Positions 9,025-21,768 of a stretch of 64,000 bases of DNA are shown here, in pieces. The stretch's first letter is position 1; the number at the start of each line of letters is the position of its first letter. The position numbers and the translations under genes were made by a program. The stretch covers positions 39,384,751 to 39,448,750 of the forward strand of contig OX638130.1 in NCBI GenBank assembly GCA_951804985.1, written 5' to 3'. The notes below the pieces were generated by a model. That model was given only the letters and a program-made list of their open reading frames with translations. It did not search any database and was not told the origin of the DNA. Source of the stretch: Dryomyza anilis (Eukaryota; Arthropoda; Insecta; Diptera; Dryomyzidae).

Positions 9025-10232
9025 TACCTTACTTTAATTTTTAAAAAGTACCAACCCACAATTTATTTTGAGTCCTTCATGGTTAAAATTGATGTTAAAA
9101 AAAGTCTATTTTTTTTTTATTTATCACAAAATTAACACCTATATTGTAGTATTTTTGTACTTTAAATGATATTTTCATTGTGTATTTAATTTTAAATAAT
9201 CGACCATGGTATTCTACATATTTTGGGGAGTCGCTGTACCTCCACTTTAGGTGACATAACTTCTAAAACTGGTCATAAACATGAAAAAAGTATATTTACA
9301 TGAAGGTTTTATACTTATTTTCAGATTTTGAGCCAGTAAGAAACTTTCTCACCGTGTAGTTTTTTTATGAAATAGCTAGTAATATTTGTAAACAGTTTTA
9401 AATTCGTTTTACCTAAGATTTAGGGGAAAACATATCAAAAAATAGTAATAACTCCAAAATATGTGACTTTCTCATGAGGTACTCATATTGAAATCCAATT
9501 TCTGAGACTACAAAAACCTCATCAAGATTTTTTTTTTATAGAAAGCTAATAGTATAAGAAAACATATTATATATTCGATATATATGATTTCAGGGGACAT
9601 TGCACCGAAATCGAGCAATGAATTTTAAATATTATTTTTATGATACAAAATATATACATTTGAATGATTATTTTAAGAGTTATGAATATTTTCTCACCGT
9701 GCATTTTTTTTTTATAAATACCCACCACCAATACAAAATTTTTTTGAAATCAACATATCTCCGATTTAGAGGACATCATATAGAAATCAGACGTTGAATA
9801 TAACATTACACTTAATTTATGTTTTTTTAAATCATATATTTGAAAATAAAAAAAGTATAGGAAACGTCAACGGATTTTCAATATTTTTGATTCTAATTAA
9901 AGATTGTTTAATAACCTTACTTTAAGTTCTTAAAAAGTACCAGCCCACAATTTATTTTGAGTTCTTCATTAATTAAATTGATGTTTAAAAAAAGTAAAAA
10001 AAAAAGAAATATTTTTTCCAAAATGAACACCAATATTGATGTAGTATATTTGTACTTTAAAAGAATTTTTCAAGGTGTTTTTAATTTTAAACAATCGACC
10101 ATGGTATTCTAGAAATTTTGTGGAGTCGGTGTTCCACCAGTATAGGGACCATAACTTCAAAATCTGGCCATAAACATGAAGAAGGCATATATTACATGAA
10201 GTTTATATACTAATTTACAGATTTTGAGCCAG

Positions 10233-10485
10233 TATACCCTACACTAAGAGTGAAAGGGTATATTCAGTTTGGTACACCGCACAGTGTGCCCAAACGCTCT
10301 TAAATCGGGTGAAATTCAGCATTGTCGGAACCACTCAACCGATTTTTCCAACGGTGTATTTTTTTATACCCTACACTAAGAGTGAAAGGGTATATTCAGT
10401 TTGGTACACCGCACAGTGTGCCCAAACGCTCTTAAATCGGGTGAAATTTAGCATTGTCGGAACCACTCAACTGATTTTAAAAATT
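10233..10485 (+). mobile_element. Two tandem ends of family-B short repeat
   Basis: Both parts (10233-10364, 10365-10485) start TATACCCTACACTAAGAGTG, the end shared with the family-B copies at 15007 (minus) and 57780 (plus). They share about 110 bp, then diverge. They interrupt a satellite unit, which resumes at 16766. Confidence 0.75.
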
Positions 10486-10489
10486 TTAA

Positions 10490-11534
10490 AAGTGTTGTAC
10501 AGAGAGAACTTGAGAGAACTTAAGTTTTGCAATTGGAGTTTGTATCTTTAATAGTTATGGAGATAAAAATCAGTAAAGTTGAAAATTTGTTTATGAAAAA
10601 TCTTTCAAAAATGGTAAAAAATCCAAAAGATATCCGATTTTTAAAATTCTTTTACTTATAAAAAGCTCTAAAAAAAATGTGCTTACATGAGAAAATATCT
10701 TGTTTAGTTTTAAAGATATAGACTTGAACATGATTTTTTTTTTTAATTTTTGAAGACTTTACTTTACATATTTTTATATAGATTGTACATTTTATCATAA
10801 AATCAAAATATGATAAAAAAAAAACTGAAAACCGTTTTAAAATATCTCAAGTGGTTTAGTAAATATAAAATTGTAAAATAGAACATTTTTTTTATTTCCC
10901 AATTTTGTAATTTTTTTTGGAAAATTTGACTTTTACGGAAATCACCGTAAGTATTTTTTTTCTTCAGTAACTTTTGTGTACTTTTGTTATATTTTTTTTA
11001 TAGATAACATTACTGAGAATCTATTAAATGTTAAAACTTATCAAAAATATATTTAACCAATCTAGAAACACTGGTCAAAGTTCAATTTTTTTAATTTTTT
11101 TTTTTACTTTGACCCCCTGCAGAAAAGTTTTCAAAGTCGAAAGCAGTTTCAAGGACGAGTTATTTTTACGTATTTTTGACCCTTACTTATTTTTTGCCCG
11201 GCGAAGTATTTGTGCAGGGCAGTATTTTTTCCCAAAATACTCATTTTTTAATTGGACTTAGAATTAAACTCACTTTATTATAAATATGTTCCTAAAAATG
11301 TTTTAATAAAGCATAAGTACATAAAACTATTGTATATAAGGTAAAAGTTTTATGATGATAAGGTAAATACTTATTTAGATATATTCAATCAAATTTTAAC
11401 TTTTTTTTCTACATTTTTGTTTTTTTATTTTTCTTCTTTTTCAAAATAAAACAAACACTTATATATTTACCTTACATATGTGTGCAAAATGTCATATTAA
11501 TTAACACCATATTTCATCAAAATTTCGTATTTTT
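10490..11534. repeat. Inverted repeat arm X
   Basis: Matches 15008-16160 in reverse complement over most of its length; for example AGAACTTGAGAGAACTTAAG here pairs with 16130-16155, and AAAACTTTTCTGCAGGGGGTC-like text recurs near 15505. The arms differ by scattered substitutions and small indels. No credible coding frame. Confidence 0.82.
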
Positions 11535-11670
11535 ATACCCTACACCTATGAGGTACAGGGTATATTAACTTTGTGCATATATTGTAACGTCCCTTAGGAG
11601 GCGTGTCCGGTATGGAAAAGTATATATATTCTTGATCAGCATCACTACCCGAGTCCGTTTAGCCATGTCC

Positions 11671-11726
<56 letters not shown>

Positions 11727-13006
11727 TGCTGTCTTGCTGTCTTGCTGTCCGAATACAGAATAACTTGAGAAATACTGATCAGAATGCGATGAAATTTTCA
11801 CTCAATATATTTTAGCCAAAAGTAGGAACTGAGTTTGAAAATGAGCCAAATCGGTCAACGGACACGCCCACCTCCCATACAAGTCACTTTTATATAACTC
11901 TTTCGGAACTAATAACTCGAAAAGTATTCAAGGTATAGTTATAAAATTTAAAAGGTATTGTTATAATTTACCTATAAATATGTGGTCCAAAAATGGGCGT
12001 GATCCGCCCACTTTTTTTTTCATTATTTCCCGGGTTTTCATAGTAAAAATTTGAACCGTAAATTATTAAAATCAAATCTATGAAATATTAGCCTTTCAAA
12101 ATTTTAAATATAGGCGTGGTCCGCCCAATTATATTTTTTAATTTTTTAATTTATGGGGATATAAGACTTAAATTTCTGATTTTTGAATAATATTCTGAGG
12201 GTGGGGAGGTTCAGCATAATTAAAAACTTTAAAATTAAAGTATGCAATTAAATATCCCATATTAATATCCACGCCATAGGTGTAGGGTATTCCATAGTCG
12301 GGCCCGACCGACTATAAAAATCCGCCCCATGTGACCGAACTTACCCATGTGACCTAACTTTCCCAACTTTTTCAGAATATTATTCAAAAATCAGAAATTT
12401 ACGTCTTATATCCCCATAAATTATCCCCATAAATTAAAAAATTAAAAAATATAATTGGGCGGACCACGCCTATATTTAAAATTTTGAAAGGCTAATATTT
12501 CATAAATTTGATTTTAATAATTTACGGTTCAAATTTTTACTATGAAAACCCGGGAAATAATGAAAAAAAAAAGTGGGCGGATCACGCCCATTTTTTGACC
12601 ACATATTTATAGGTAAATTATAACAATACCTTTTAAATTTTATAACTATACCTTGAATACTTTTCGAGTTATTAGTTCCGAAAGAGTTATATAAAAGTGA
12701 CTTGTATGGGAGGTGGGCGTTTCCGTTGACCGATTTGGCTCATTTTCAAACTCAGTTCCTACTTTTGGCTAAAATATATTGAGTGAAAATTTCATCGCAT
12801 TCTGATCAGTATTTCTCAAGTTATTCTGTATTCGGACAGCAAGACAGCAAGACGGACAGACAGACGGACATGGCTAAACGGACTCGGGTAGTGATGCTGA
12901 TCAAGAATATATATACTTTTCCATACCGGACACGCCTCCTAAGGGGCGTTAAAATATATGCACAAAGTTAATATACCCTGTACCTCATAGGTGTAGGGTA
13001 TAAAAA
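11535..13006. mobile_element. Fold-back of family-A short repeat (mini-me/Helentron-like)
   Basis: Two family-A copies lie head to head. The left arm (11535-12203) runs from TATACCCTACACCTATGAGG through a (TA)n patch, CTTGATCAGCATCACTACCC and a (GTCT)n tract. The right arm (12372-13006) is its reverse complement. The arms are nearly identical except for tract length. The ~170-bp centre holds the family-A end (GGGCCCGACCGACTATAAAA and CCTAACTTTCCCAACT). Paired (TA)n and (GTCY)n tracts are typical of dipteran mini-me/DINE elements. The short frames inside are not protein-coding. Confidence 0.82.
11670..11745. repeat. (GTCT)n microsatellite in family-A element
   Basis: A pure GTCT run of about 12 units then GTCC and TTGC variants. 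The equivalent tract is much shorter in the opposite arm (12840-12870) and in the copies at 19318 and 27110, so it has expanded here. Confidence 0.9.
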
Positions 13007-14356
13007 GTCATTGTAAGAAATGATGGCACTGTAAAACAAAGGGTACCATTAGATAACATTCGATGAACATTTTTAATTTATTGTCTTATTTTAATTATAG
13101 GTCTGTTAAATTTTAAAGTATTTTTTAATAATTATATTTGAGAAATATAAATAAAAGTTTAATAAATATTATTAAAGTCAAAAATAATTATTTTTGATAA
13201 ATACTTTCAAAATTCAAATATAATTTTTATTTTAGATACATATTTATTAAAACAAAAATTAATTATTATTTTTGATATATATATGTAAAAAAGTCTTTAC
13301 TCCTACCAAAAAATCACCAAACAAACAAACAAATTGGCTGAACTTTAGATAACCGGATGAAGTGAAATATTTTTTCTTCAAACTATCCCCCATGTTTGGG
13401 TCCCAGACTAAATTGGGGCTCGGTCGAACTTGTGGTACCCCAGATAAATCGAAACTTTATACACCTACATATATGAACATGTAGGTACTGAAATGAAAGA
13501 TATTGATCTCACGATTAATATGTTACTATGTTCATGATCCGATAACCCCAGTAACCTCAGGACCCTTTTTAGTTTTAACAACTGAGTTCATTTTATACAC
13601 GAATAATACTTTTGTATTTATGTTTTAAAAAATAAAAAATTTAATATTTTATAAAAAAATTTTGTCTGCGGCGCTTCTTCGATATTACTTGCCAACGAAA
13701 TATTATAATTAACTGTTGGGCCACTTCTAGAAAATTTAAAAAAAAACTTTCATGAATAGGTAATCATTTCAAAATTTTCTTCGTCATTTTGATAAATAAT
13801 TAAATATTTTTCTCAACAATCAGCATTTCATTTTAATTTTATTTTTTACATAATTACGAATCCAAAGCTTTGGTTATTAGATCATAAAAATAACCATATA
13901 ATTACAAATGTGGCATTATTACATTTCATTTGAGTACCTATGTGATCAAATATGTAGATGCACCGGATATCGTTTTTTCTAGGGTACCACAGATCCGACC
14001 GCACCCTATATTTTTTTTGTTTTTTAAGCAAATAAAACGGTTGATTTAAAGAAAAAAAGTTGCTTTAAAGAAGTACAGTTGTATAAAATATAAAGTACAT
14101 AAAATATAAAAAAGGGCGCAAAATAAATTTTTGGGGCGCATTTTAGAAAAAAATGGAAAAAAGGCGCAAAAAAATCAATCGGCCCCCCCAAATCATACTT
14201 CTGGATCCGCCCCTGGCCCTGCACATATACTTCGATGGGCAAAAAATAAGTAAGGTTAAAAAATGTTTAGAACTAATTTATCTTTCAAATTGCATACCTA
14301 AATTTTTACGTTGAGCTTTGAAAACTTTTCTGCAGGTGTGCAAAATCAAAATAAAA
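13007..14356. other. Interval without recognised gene
   Basis: AT-rich. At 13970-14235 a segment ends GGATCCGCCCCTG, so its reverse complement starts CAGGGGCGGATCC, which looks like a DNA-transposon end, but I could not find a matching second end. The rest shows no frame or repeat that I recognise. Confidence 0.4.
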
Positions 14357-15007
14357 TAAAACCAGTTTGGAAGGTTAGATCACGTGGGAAATTTTATAGT
14401 AGGTGTTATTATGATAGTTAGGATTATCAAAATTATAGTCGGTCTAAGCCGACTATACATACCCTACACATATGTGTGGTTACCATTCAAAGTGGTATAT
14501 AGGTCACCAGGAAATACGAATCCTGAAAATAACTACAAACTTTCAATCACTGAAGAATTTCCATTCATTTGATACCCATATTTACAAATGGGTAGGTGTA
14601 CCGAATTTCGATTTTTTTTTTTTGGGAACCACAAGTCGTTTCGCGGGAAAGCATTATTTTCATGTATTTGTCATTAAGTCAATATATATTTGACCAAAAA
14701 AGTTTACCTAAGCACGTAAACAGTAAAATTGAGCTGTAGATGTAAATTTTATATGAGGTATTTTAATATAAATGGTCAGATCACAGGTCACAATGAACCG
14801 ATCTAGCCAATTTTTTCGCACATACAGCGTAGGTATATAAGTAATCTAAGTTATTTTCAAGTTAGTTTCATTCATCGCTAAATCGACTCAGGAGATCATG
14901 CTGATCAAGAATATATATACTTTTCCATACCGGAGATGCTTCCTTCTGGGTGTTACAAACGGCGTACCAAACTGAATATACCCCTTCACTCTTAGTGTAG
15001 GGTATAA
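14357..15007 (-). mobile_element. Family-B short repeat, minus copy
   Basis: Read on the minus strand it starts TATACCCTACACTAAGAGTG at 15007, has TATATATATTCTTGATCAGC, and ends with TAGTCGGCTTAGACCGACTA-like text and ...CTAACCTTCCAAACTGG at 14357. The organisation is the same as family A (head, TA patch, dyad near the end), but the sequence differs and the GTCY tract is missing here. Confidence 0.75.
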
Positions 15008-16160
15008 AAATACGAAATTTTGATGAAACATGATGTTAATTAATATGATATTTTGCACACATATGTAAGTAAATATATAAGTGTTTGGTATCAGAAAAGA
15101 AAAGATTTCAAGGAATATATGTGGCGAATATAAAGACAATCTGTATATAGTTTCTGACCACTTTTTTTTTGAAAAAGAAGAAAAATAAAAAGAAAAAATT
15201 TAGAAAAAAAAAGTTAAAATTTGATTGAATATATCTAAATAAGTATTAACCTTATAATCATGAAACTTTTACTTAATACACAATTGTTTTATGTACTTAT
15301 GCTCCATTAAAACCTTTTTAAGAATATATTTATTATAAAGTGAGATATACCGGTTTTAATCTAAGTCCCTTCAAAAAATGAGTAATTTTGGAAAAAATGC
15401 TGCCCTGCACATATACTTCGCCGGTAAAAAAATAAGTAAGAGACAAATATAAGTAGAAATAACTCGTCCTTAAAACTTCTTACTTAAAATTTGACTTTCG
15501 ACTTTGAAAACTTTTCTGCAGGGGGTCAAAGTAAAAAAAGTAAAAAAAAAAATAAAAAACTTTAAATTTGACTAGTGTTGCCAGATTGGTTAAATATATT
15601 TTGAATAAGTTTTATCATTTAAAAGATTCACAGTAATGTTATCTATCAAAAAAAAATATAACAAAAGTACATGTTACTGAAGAAAAAAAAATACTTACGG
15701 AGAAAGTCAAATTTTCCAAAAAAAAAAATGCAAAAATCGGAAATAAAAAAAATTGTTGACTTTACAATTTTATATTTACTAAACCACTTGTGATATTTTA
15801 AAACGGTTTTCAGTTTATTATTTATGTGGTAATTATTTATAAAAGTCCCTAAATCATATTTTGATTTCATTATAAAATGTACAATCTATGTAAAAATATG
15901 TAAAGTAAAGTCTTCAAAAATTAAAAAAAAAATCATGTTCAAAACTAAACAATATATTTCCTCTTGTAAGCACATTTTTTTTAGATCTCAATGTTAGCTT
16001 TCCATAAACAAAAGAATTTTAAAAATCAGATTACTTTTGGTTTTTTTACAATTTTTGAAAAATTTTTCATGAAAAAATGTTTAACTTTACTGATTTTTAT
16101 CTCCATAACTATTAAAGATACAAACAATGTCAAACTTAAGTTCTCTCAAGTTCTCTTAGC
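15008..16160. repeat. Inverted repeat arm X'
   Basis: Reverse-complement counterpart of 10490-11534; it sits between two family-B copies of opposite orientation. Non-coding. Confidence 0.82.
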
Positions 16161-16765
16161 ATGACCTACTGAGTCGATTTAGCGATGTCCGTCTGTCCGT
16201 CCGTCTGTCCTTCTGTCTGTCTGTTGAAATCACGATTACACGATTGAAAAGCTAGAGCAATGAAACCTTAGATTTAGATTACTTATATATCTAAGCTGTC
16301 TGAACAAGAAAATTGGCATGATCGGTCTATTGTGACCTGAGAACCGACTACTTATGTTCAAATACCTCATATAAAATTTACATCTACAAATCAATTTTAC
16401 TGTATACGTACTTAGGTAAACTTTTTTTGGTCAAATATATATTGAGATTATGCTCAAATACATGAAAATAATGTTTTCCCACGAAACGACTTGTGGTTCC
16501 CAAAAAAAAAATCGAAATTCGGTACATCTACCCATTTGTAAATATGGGTATCAAATGAAAGAAAATTCTTCAGGGATGAAAAGTTTGTAGTTATTTTTAG
16601 GATTCGTATACCCTGGTGACCTATTAACCACTTTGAATGGTAACCACACATATGTTTAGGGTATTTATAGTCGGCTTAGACCGTCTATAATTTTGATAAT
16701 CCTAACTATCATAATAACACCTACTTTAAAATTTCCCATGTGATCTAACGTTCCCAACTGGTTTT
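16161..16765 (+). mobile_element. Family-B short repeat, plus copy lacking its head
   Basis: Starts in the GTCY tract (GTCCGTCTGTCCGTCCGTCT near 16188), continues through GTTGAAATCACGATTACACG, and ends TTTCCCATGTGATCTAACGT and CCAACTGG. It is inverted relative to 14357-15007. The first ~120 bp of the family are absent. Confidence 0.75.
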
Positions 16766-18966
16766 TTCTTAAAAAGCTAATGACAATTGTAAACAGTTTT
16801 GACAGTTTTGAGAGTTACATTTTGCCTCAGATTTAGGAGAAACACATAGACAAAAAAAATAGTAATAACTGCAAAATATGTGAATTTGTCATATAGTACT
16901 CATATTGAAATCGATTTTATGAGACTTTAAGAAAAAACCTCATCGGTAATTTTTTTTTAGAAAGATAATAGTATATGGTACATATTCCATATATATGATT
17001 TCAGGGGACATCGTACCGAAATCGAGCACTGAATTTGAAATATTAGTTTTATGATTCAAAATAAAGGGTGTTTCATATGTATTTTTATACATTAAATGAT
17101 TTTTTCACTGTGTATTTAATTTTAAACAATCGACCATGGTATTCTACAACTTTTGTAGAGTCGGTGAACTACCAGTATAGGGGCCATAACTTCTAAATCT
17201 GGCCATAAACAAGAGAAAATTATATATTACAAGAAGTTTTTAGACAAATTTACAGATTTTGAGCCAGTAACAAACTTTCTCACCGTGTATTTTTCTTTAA
17301 TATCTAATAACATCTGTAAACAGTTTTAAATTAGTTTTGCCTCAGATTTAGGAGAAAAACGTTGAACATAACATGTGGTTATTACACTTATTATTTTTTG
17401 ATTGAACCATATATTTGAAGATGACAAAAGGTATAGAAAACGTAAACGGATTTGCAATATTTTTGATTCTAATGAATGACTGTTTAATTACCTTACTTTA
17501 ATTTTTTAAAAAGTACCAGCCCACAATTTATTTTGAGTCCTTCATGGTTAAAATTGACGTTAAAAAAAGTAAAAAAAAAAATGTTATTTTTCCCAAAATT
17601 AACACCAATATTGATGTAGTATTTTTGTACTTTAAATGAATTTTTCACTGTGTTTTTAATTTGAAACAATCGACCATGGTATTCTACAAATTATGTGGAG
17701 TCGGTGTACCACCACTTTAGGGGACATAACTTCTAAATCTGGTCAAAAACATGAAAAAAGTATATTGTACATGAAGTTTTAAACTAATTTACAGATTTTG
17801 AGCCGGTAAGAAATTTTCTCGCCGTGTAATTTTTTTATGAAATAGCTAGTAATATTTGTAAACAGTTTTAAATACTTTTTATCTAAGATTTAGGGGAAAA
17901 CATATAAAAAATAGTAATAACTGCAAAATATGTGAATTGGTCATATGGTACTCATATTGAAATTCAATTTCCGAGACTAAGAAAAAATCTCATCGGGATT
18001 TTTCTTTTATAGAAAGGCAATAGTATAAGGAAACATATTCTATATTCGATATATATGATTTCAGGGGACATCGCACAAAACTCGAGCACTGAATTTGAAA
18101 TATTAGTTTTATGATATAAAATATAGGAGTTATGAATATTTTCTCAACGTGTATTTTTTTTTTATAAATACCCAAAACCAATACAAAATTTTTCTGAAAT
18201 CAACATATCTCCGATTTAGGGGACATCATATAGAAATCAGACTTTGAATATAACATTACACTTAATTTATGTTTTTTTAAACCATATATTTGAAAATGAA
18301 AAACGCATAGAAAACGTAAACGGATTTTCAATATTTTTGATACTAATGAAAGATTGTTTAATTACCTGACTTTAATTTTATAAAAAGTACCAGCCCACAA
18401 TTTATTTTGAGTCCTTCATTGTTTAAATTGACGTTAAAAAAAGTAAAAAAAAAATGTTATTTTTCCCCAAATTAACACCAATATTGATGTAGTATTTTTG
18501 TACTTTAAATGAATTTTTCACTGTGTTTTTAATTTTAAACAATCGACTATGGTATTCTACAAATTTTGTGGTGTCGGTGTACCACCACTTTAGGGGACAC
18601 AACTTCTAAATCTGGTCAAAAACATGAAAAAAGTATATTTTACATGAAGTTTTATACTAATTTACAGATTTTGTAAAAAACTTTCTCACAGTGTATTTTT
18701 TTTTCTTAAATAGCTAATGACATTTGTAAACAATTTTGAATTCGTTTTTCCTCAGATTTAGGAGAAAAACATAGACAAAAAATAGTAATCACTGCAAAAT
18801 ATGTGTATTTATCATATGGTACTCATATTGAAATCGATTTTAAGAGACTTTAAGAAAAAACCTCATCGGTAATTTTTTTTTAGAACGATAATAGTATATG
18901 GAAACATATTCCATATCTGTTATATATATGATTTCAGGGGACATCGTACCGAAATCGAGCACTGAA
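16766..18966. repeat. Tandem 0.88-kb satellite units, block 3
   Basis: Continues the unit broken at 10233. The marker CGACCATGGTATTCTA (or one-base variants) recurs at about 17131, 17671 and 18541, giving one shortened unit (540 bp) and one of about 870 bp. The other markers keep the same order as in block 2. The array ends at 18966 where element Z begins within ...GCACTGAAT. Confidence 0.82.
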
Positions 18967-19070
18967 TATATGCGTGAAGTTAACAACACGTCTTTAACAA
19001 CAGGAACGGGTGGAATCAAAATCTGCCACCAAAAGTAGGCAGATCTGATTTTTACTTCGTTCTCTTTGTA
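18967..19070 (-). repeat. Z end module, left
   Basis: Contains CCACCAAAAGTAGGCAGATC and then TTACTTCGTTCTCTTTGTAA. The same module is found at 28231-28323, 30184-30223 and 33253-33342 (plus orientation) and, cut short, at 28324-28370. Confidence 0.8.
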
Positions 19071-19177
19071 AAGAAGTGTAGTTGTGTCAGTGTTGCCACT
19101 TTTTGTGTAATTTCACAAAAACAGTGCATTTTTGATCTCATTGTGTATTTTTTTGTGTAATTTAATTTTTGTATATT

Positions 19178-19965
19178 TATACCCTACACCTATGAGGTAC
19201 AGGGTATATTAACTTTGTGCATATATTGTAACGCCCCTTAGGAGGCGTGTCCGGTATGGAAAAGTATATATATTCTTGATCAGCATCACTACCCGAGTCC
19301 GTTTAGCCATGTTCGTCTGTCTGTCTGTCTGTCTGTCCGTCTTGCTGTCTTGCTGTCTTGCTGTCTTGCTGTCCGAATATAACTTGAGAAATACTGATCA
19401 GAATGCGATGAAATTTCGTCTCAATATATTTGAACCAAAAGTAGGAACTGAGTTTGAAAATGAGCTAAATCGGTCAACGGCCACGCCCACCTCCCATACA
19501 AGTCACTTTTATATAACTCTTTCGGAACTAATAACTCGAAAAGTATTCAAGGTATAGTTATAAAATTTAAAACATATTGTTATAATTCACCTAAAACTAT
19601 GTGGTCCAAAAATGGGCGTGAGCCGCCCACTTTTTTTTTTTTCATTATTTCCCGTGTTTTCATAGTGGAAAATTGATCCGTAAATTATTAAAATCAAATC
19701 TATGAAATATTAGCCTTTCAAAATTTTAAATATAGGCGTGGTCCGCCCAATCACATTTTTCAAATTTTTTTTTTAGTTTTTTATTCTTTATATAATTTTT
19801 TTAATTTATGGGGATATAAGACGTAAATTTCTGATATATGAATAATATTCTGAGGTTTTATATCCCCACCAAAGGTGTAGGGTATTCCATAGTCGGGCCC
19901 GACCGACTATAAAGATCCGCCCCATGTGACCGAACTTACCCATGTGACCTAACTTTCCCAACTCG
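19178..19965 (+). mobile_element. Family-A short repeat (mini-me/Helentron-like), copy in Z
   Basis: Starts TATACCCTACACCTATGAGG, carries TATATATATTCTTGATCAGC, a short GTCT tract, and ends GGGCCCGACCGACTATAAAG ... CTTTCCCAACTCG. The inverted Z copy at 30050-30075 has the uninterrupted target, so the limits are exact to about one base. No target-site duplication is present; the element lies between T residues, as known for Helentrons. Confidence 0.85.
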
Positions 19966-20037
19966 TTTTTGTATAATTTAGAATCAAATAAAATTATACT
20001 ACAAAAGAAAAATGTAAAGAGTTTCAAGAATATTTTC

Positions 20038-20040
<3 letters not shown>

Positions 20041-20120
<80 letters not shown>
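20041..20120. repeat. (TA)40 microsatellite
   Basis: Pure TA run that borders the RTE block on its outer side. In the plain Z copy the same position has only a short TATATATAT (near 29992). Confidence 0.95.
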
Positions 20121-20121
<1 letters not shown>

Positions 20122-21768
20122 TTACTTAAATGGCCCTTACAACCGTGGGTCGGTTTTGGCCGCTGAGATGAAGCCGCGCCAGTCGGATCTGCTTTGCGCG
20201 CGCTGACGCCAGTTAGAAATACTAAGCGTTGTCAGGTTGTCCTCAACTTTCCAACGCAGATTTGGACGCCCTCTTCTACGCTGTCCACCTTCGAGTTTCG
20301 ATTCAAGCACCTTCTTGGCTGGAGTATTTTCATCCATTTGTTCGACATGACCTAGCCAGCGAAGCCGCTGGATCTTGATGCGCTTGACTATGTCAATGTC
20401 GTCGAATAACTCATACAGCTCGTGGTTCATCCCGATTCGATACTCGTTAGCAAAGCAGAATCTTTCTCTCGAACGCTCCCAGTACTCTCTCATCGGTGGA
20501 GGCCAGCGTCCATGTTTCTGCACCATAAAGTAGGACGGGCATGATGAGTGACTTGTAGAGCGTTATTTTCGTCCGGCGAGAGAGGGCTCTGCTTCTCAAT
20601 TGCCTACTGAGCCCAAAGTAGCACCTGTTGGCAAGAGTTATTCTCCGTTTGATCTCCAGGCTGACGTCGTTGTTGCTGTTTACGCTGGATCCCAGATAGA
20701 CGAAGTCCTTCACAATGTCGAATTTGTGGGTGTCAAAATCAGCTTTTTGTCCAAGACGCACGGACTCTTTTTTGCTTGTTGACACAAGGAACTTCGTCTT
20801 ATCCTCGTTCACCGCTACACCCAGTCGACGCGACTCTTTCTCCAATCTGGAGAATGCTGCGCTGACTGCTCGTGTGCTCCTGCCAATGATATCAATATCG
20901 TCGGCATATGCGAGCAATATGACACTTTTGTTGAGGATAGTGCCGTTTTGACGGAGTTCGGCAGCTCGAACTATTTTCTCCATCAATAAGTTAAAAAAGT
21001 CGCACGATAGGGAGTCACCCTGTCTGAAACCTCGTTCGGTATGAAATGGCTCGGAGAGGTCTTTTCCTATTCTCACTGAGCAACGTGTGTTGCTCAGGGT
21101 CATCCTGCATAGCCTTATAAGTTTCGCAGGTATACCGAACTCAGACATTGCGGCGTATAATCGTTCCCTTATCGGAGTGTCGAAGGCGGCTTTATAGTCG
21201 ACTAATAGGTGGTAGGCGCAATGTGAAAATCTGGTCTATGGTGGACTTTCCAGGTCTGAAGCCGCACTGATAAGGTCCAATCAGTCTGTTGATGATGGGC
21301 TTCAGTCTTTCACATAATACGCTCGATAGAACCTTGTATGCGATATTGAGTTGTTGAGGCTGATCCCACGGTAGTTGGCGCAGATAGTGGGATCCCCTTT
21401 CTTAAGGATTGGGCAGAGTACACTGAGGCTCCAGTCATCCTTTCATCCGACCATATTCAGCTTACGAGCTCGTGCATGCTCTCTATTAGCTCTTCGCCTC
21501 CTCAGGCCATCAGCACCTGTGGCTTTGTTGTTTTTCAGCAGAGCGATGGCTGTTCTGACCTCGTCATGGTCGGGTGGCGGAATATGAACGTCGTCATCAA
21601 ATACTGGGTTTGCCTGGTTTACTTCATTTTTTTTTTCTCGAATAATTTTCGAGCCTCATTCCTGTCCCCATGCATCTCAATCTCTTCACACTCACGTCTT
21701 TCTGCTTCGCTTTTTTTACGCCTGAAAAGACGTCTCTCTTCCCTTCTCTTTGTATCGCTCCTTCGTTG
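20121..21768 (-). mobile_element. RTE-type LINE copy 1, 5'-truncated
   Basis: The 3' end on the minus strand is ...GGGCCATTTAAGTAAG at 20121, a short TAAG-type tail as RTE elements have. The copy covers most of RT and stops in the endonuclease-RT linker at 21768. The mirror copy 38935-40359 has the same 5' truncation point, so the two are one insertion duplicated later. Confidence 0.82.
20137..21148 (-). pseudogene. Reverse transcriptase, RTE type (copy 1)
   Basis: Two overlapping frames. The upstream frame (20447-21148) has 'FRQGDSLSCDFFNLLMEKI' and 'ILLAYADDIDIIG', the YADD catalytic box of non-LTR RT, then the thumb ('KITLYKSLIMPVLLYGAETW'). The downstream frame (20137-20526) continues the C-terminal part ('RLRWLGHVEQMDENTP'). 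There is no RNase H domain, in line with RTE. A 36-bp deletion (near 21215) and a frameshift upstream remove the RT start. Confidence 0.82.

Larger units (their letters stand above)
8656..10232. repeat. Tandem 0.88-kb satellite units, block 2
   Basis: Two head-to-tail units. The marker CGACCATGGTATTCTA recurs at about 9201 and 10095 (894 bp apart). Units carry GTACCAGCCCACAATTTATT, GATTTTGAGCCAGT and GATTTCAGGGGACAT in the same order as block 3. The SINE at 8704-9014 interrupts the first unit. Open frames in the units are short and not conserved, so I treat them as non-coding. Confidence 0.82.

Noticed and set aside
11670..11745. Regular GTCT array as a possible CRISPR or structured array
   Set aside because: Four-base microsatellite without spacers; eukaryotic context.
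11565..12971. Nearly identical 62-78 codon frames in both arms of the family-A fold-back
   Set aside because: The frames are shared only because the arms are copies; the copies at 19.2 and 27 kb break them and they contain microsatellite translation.
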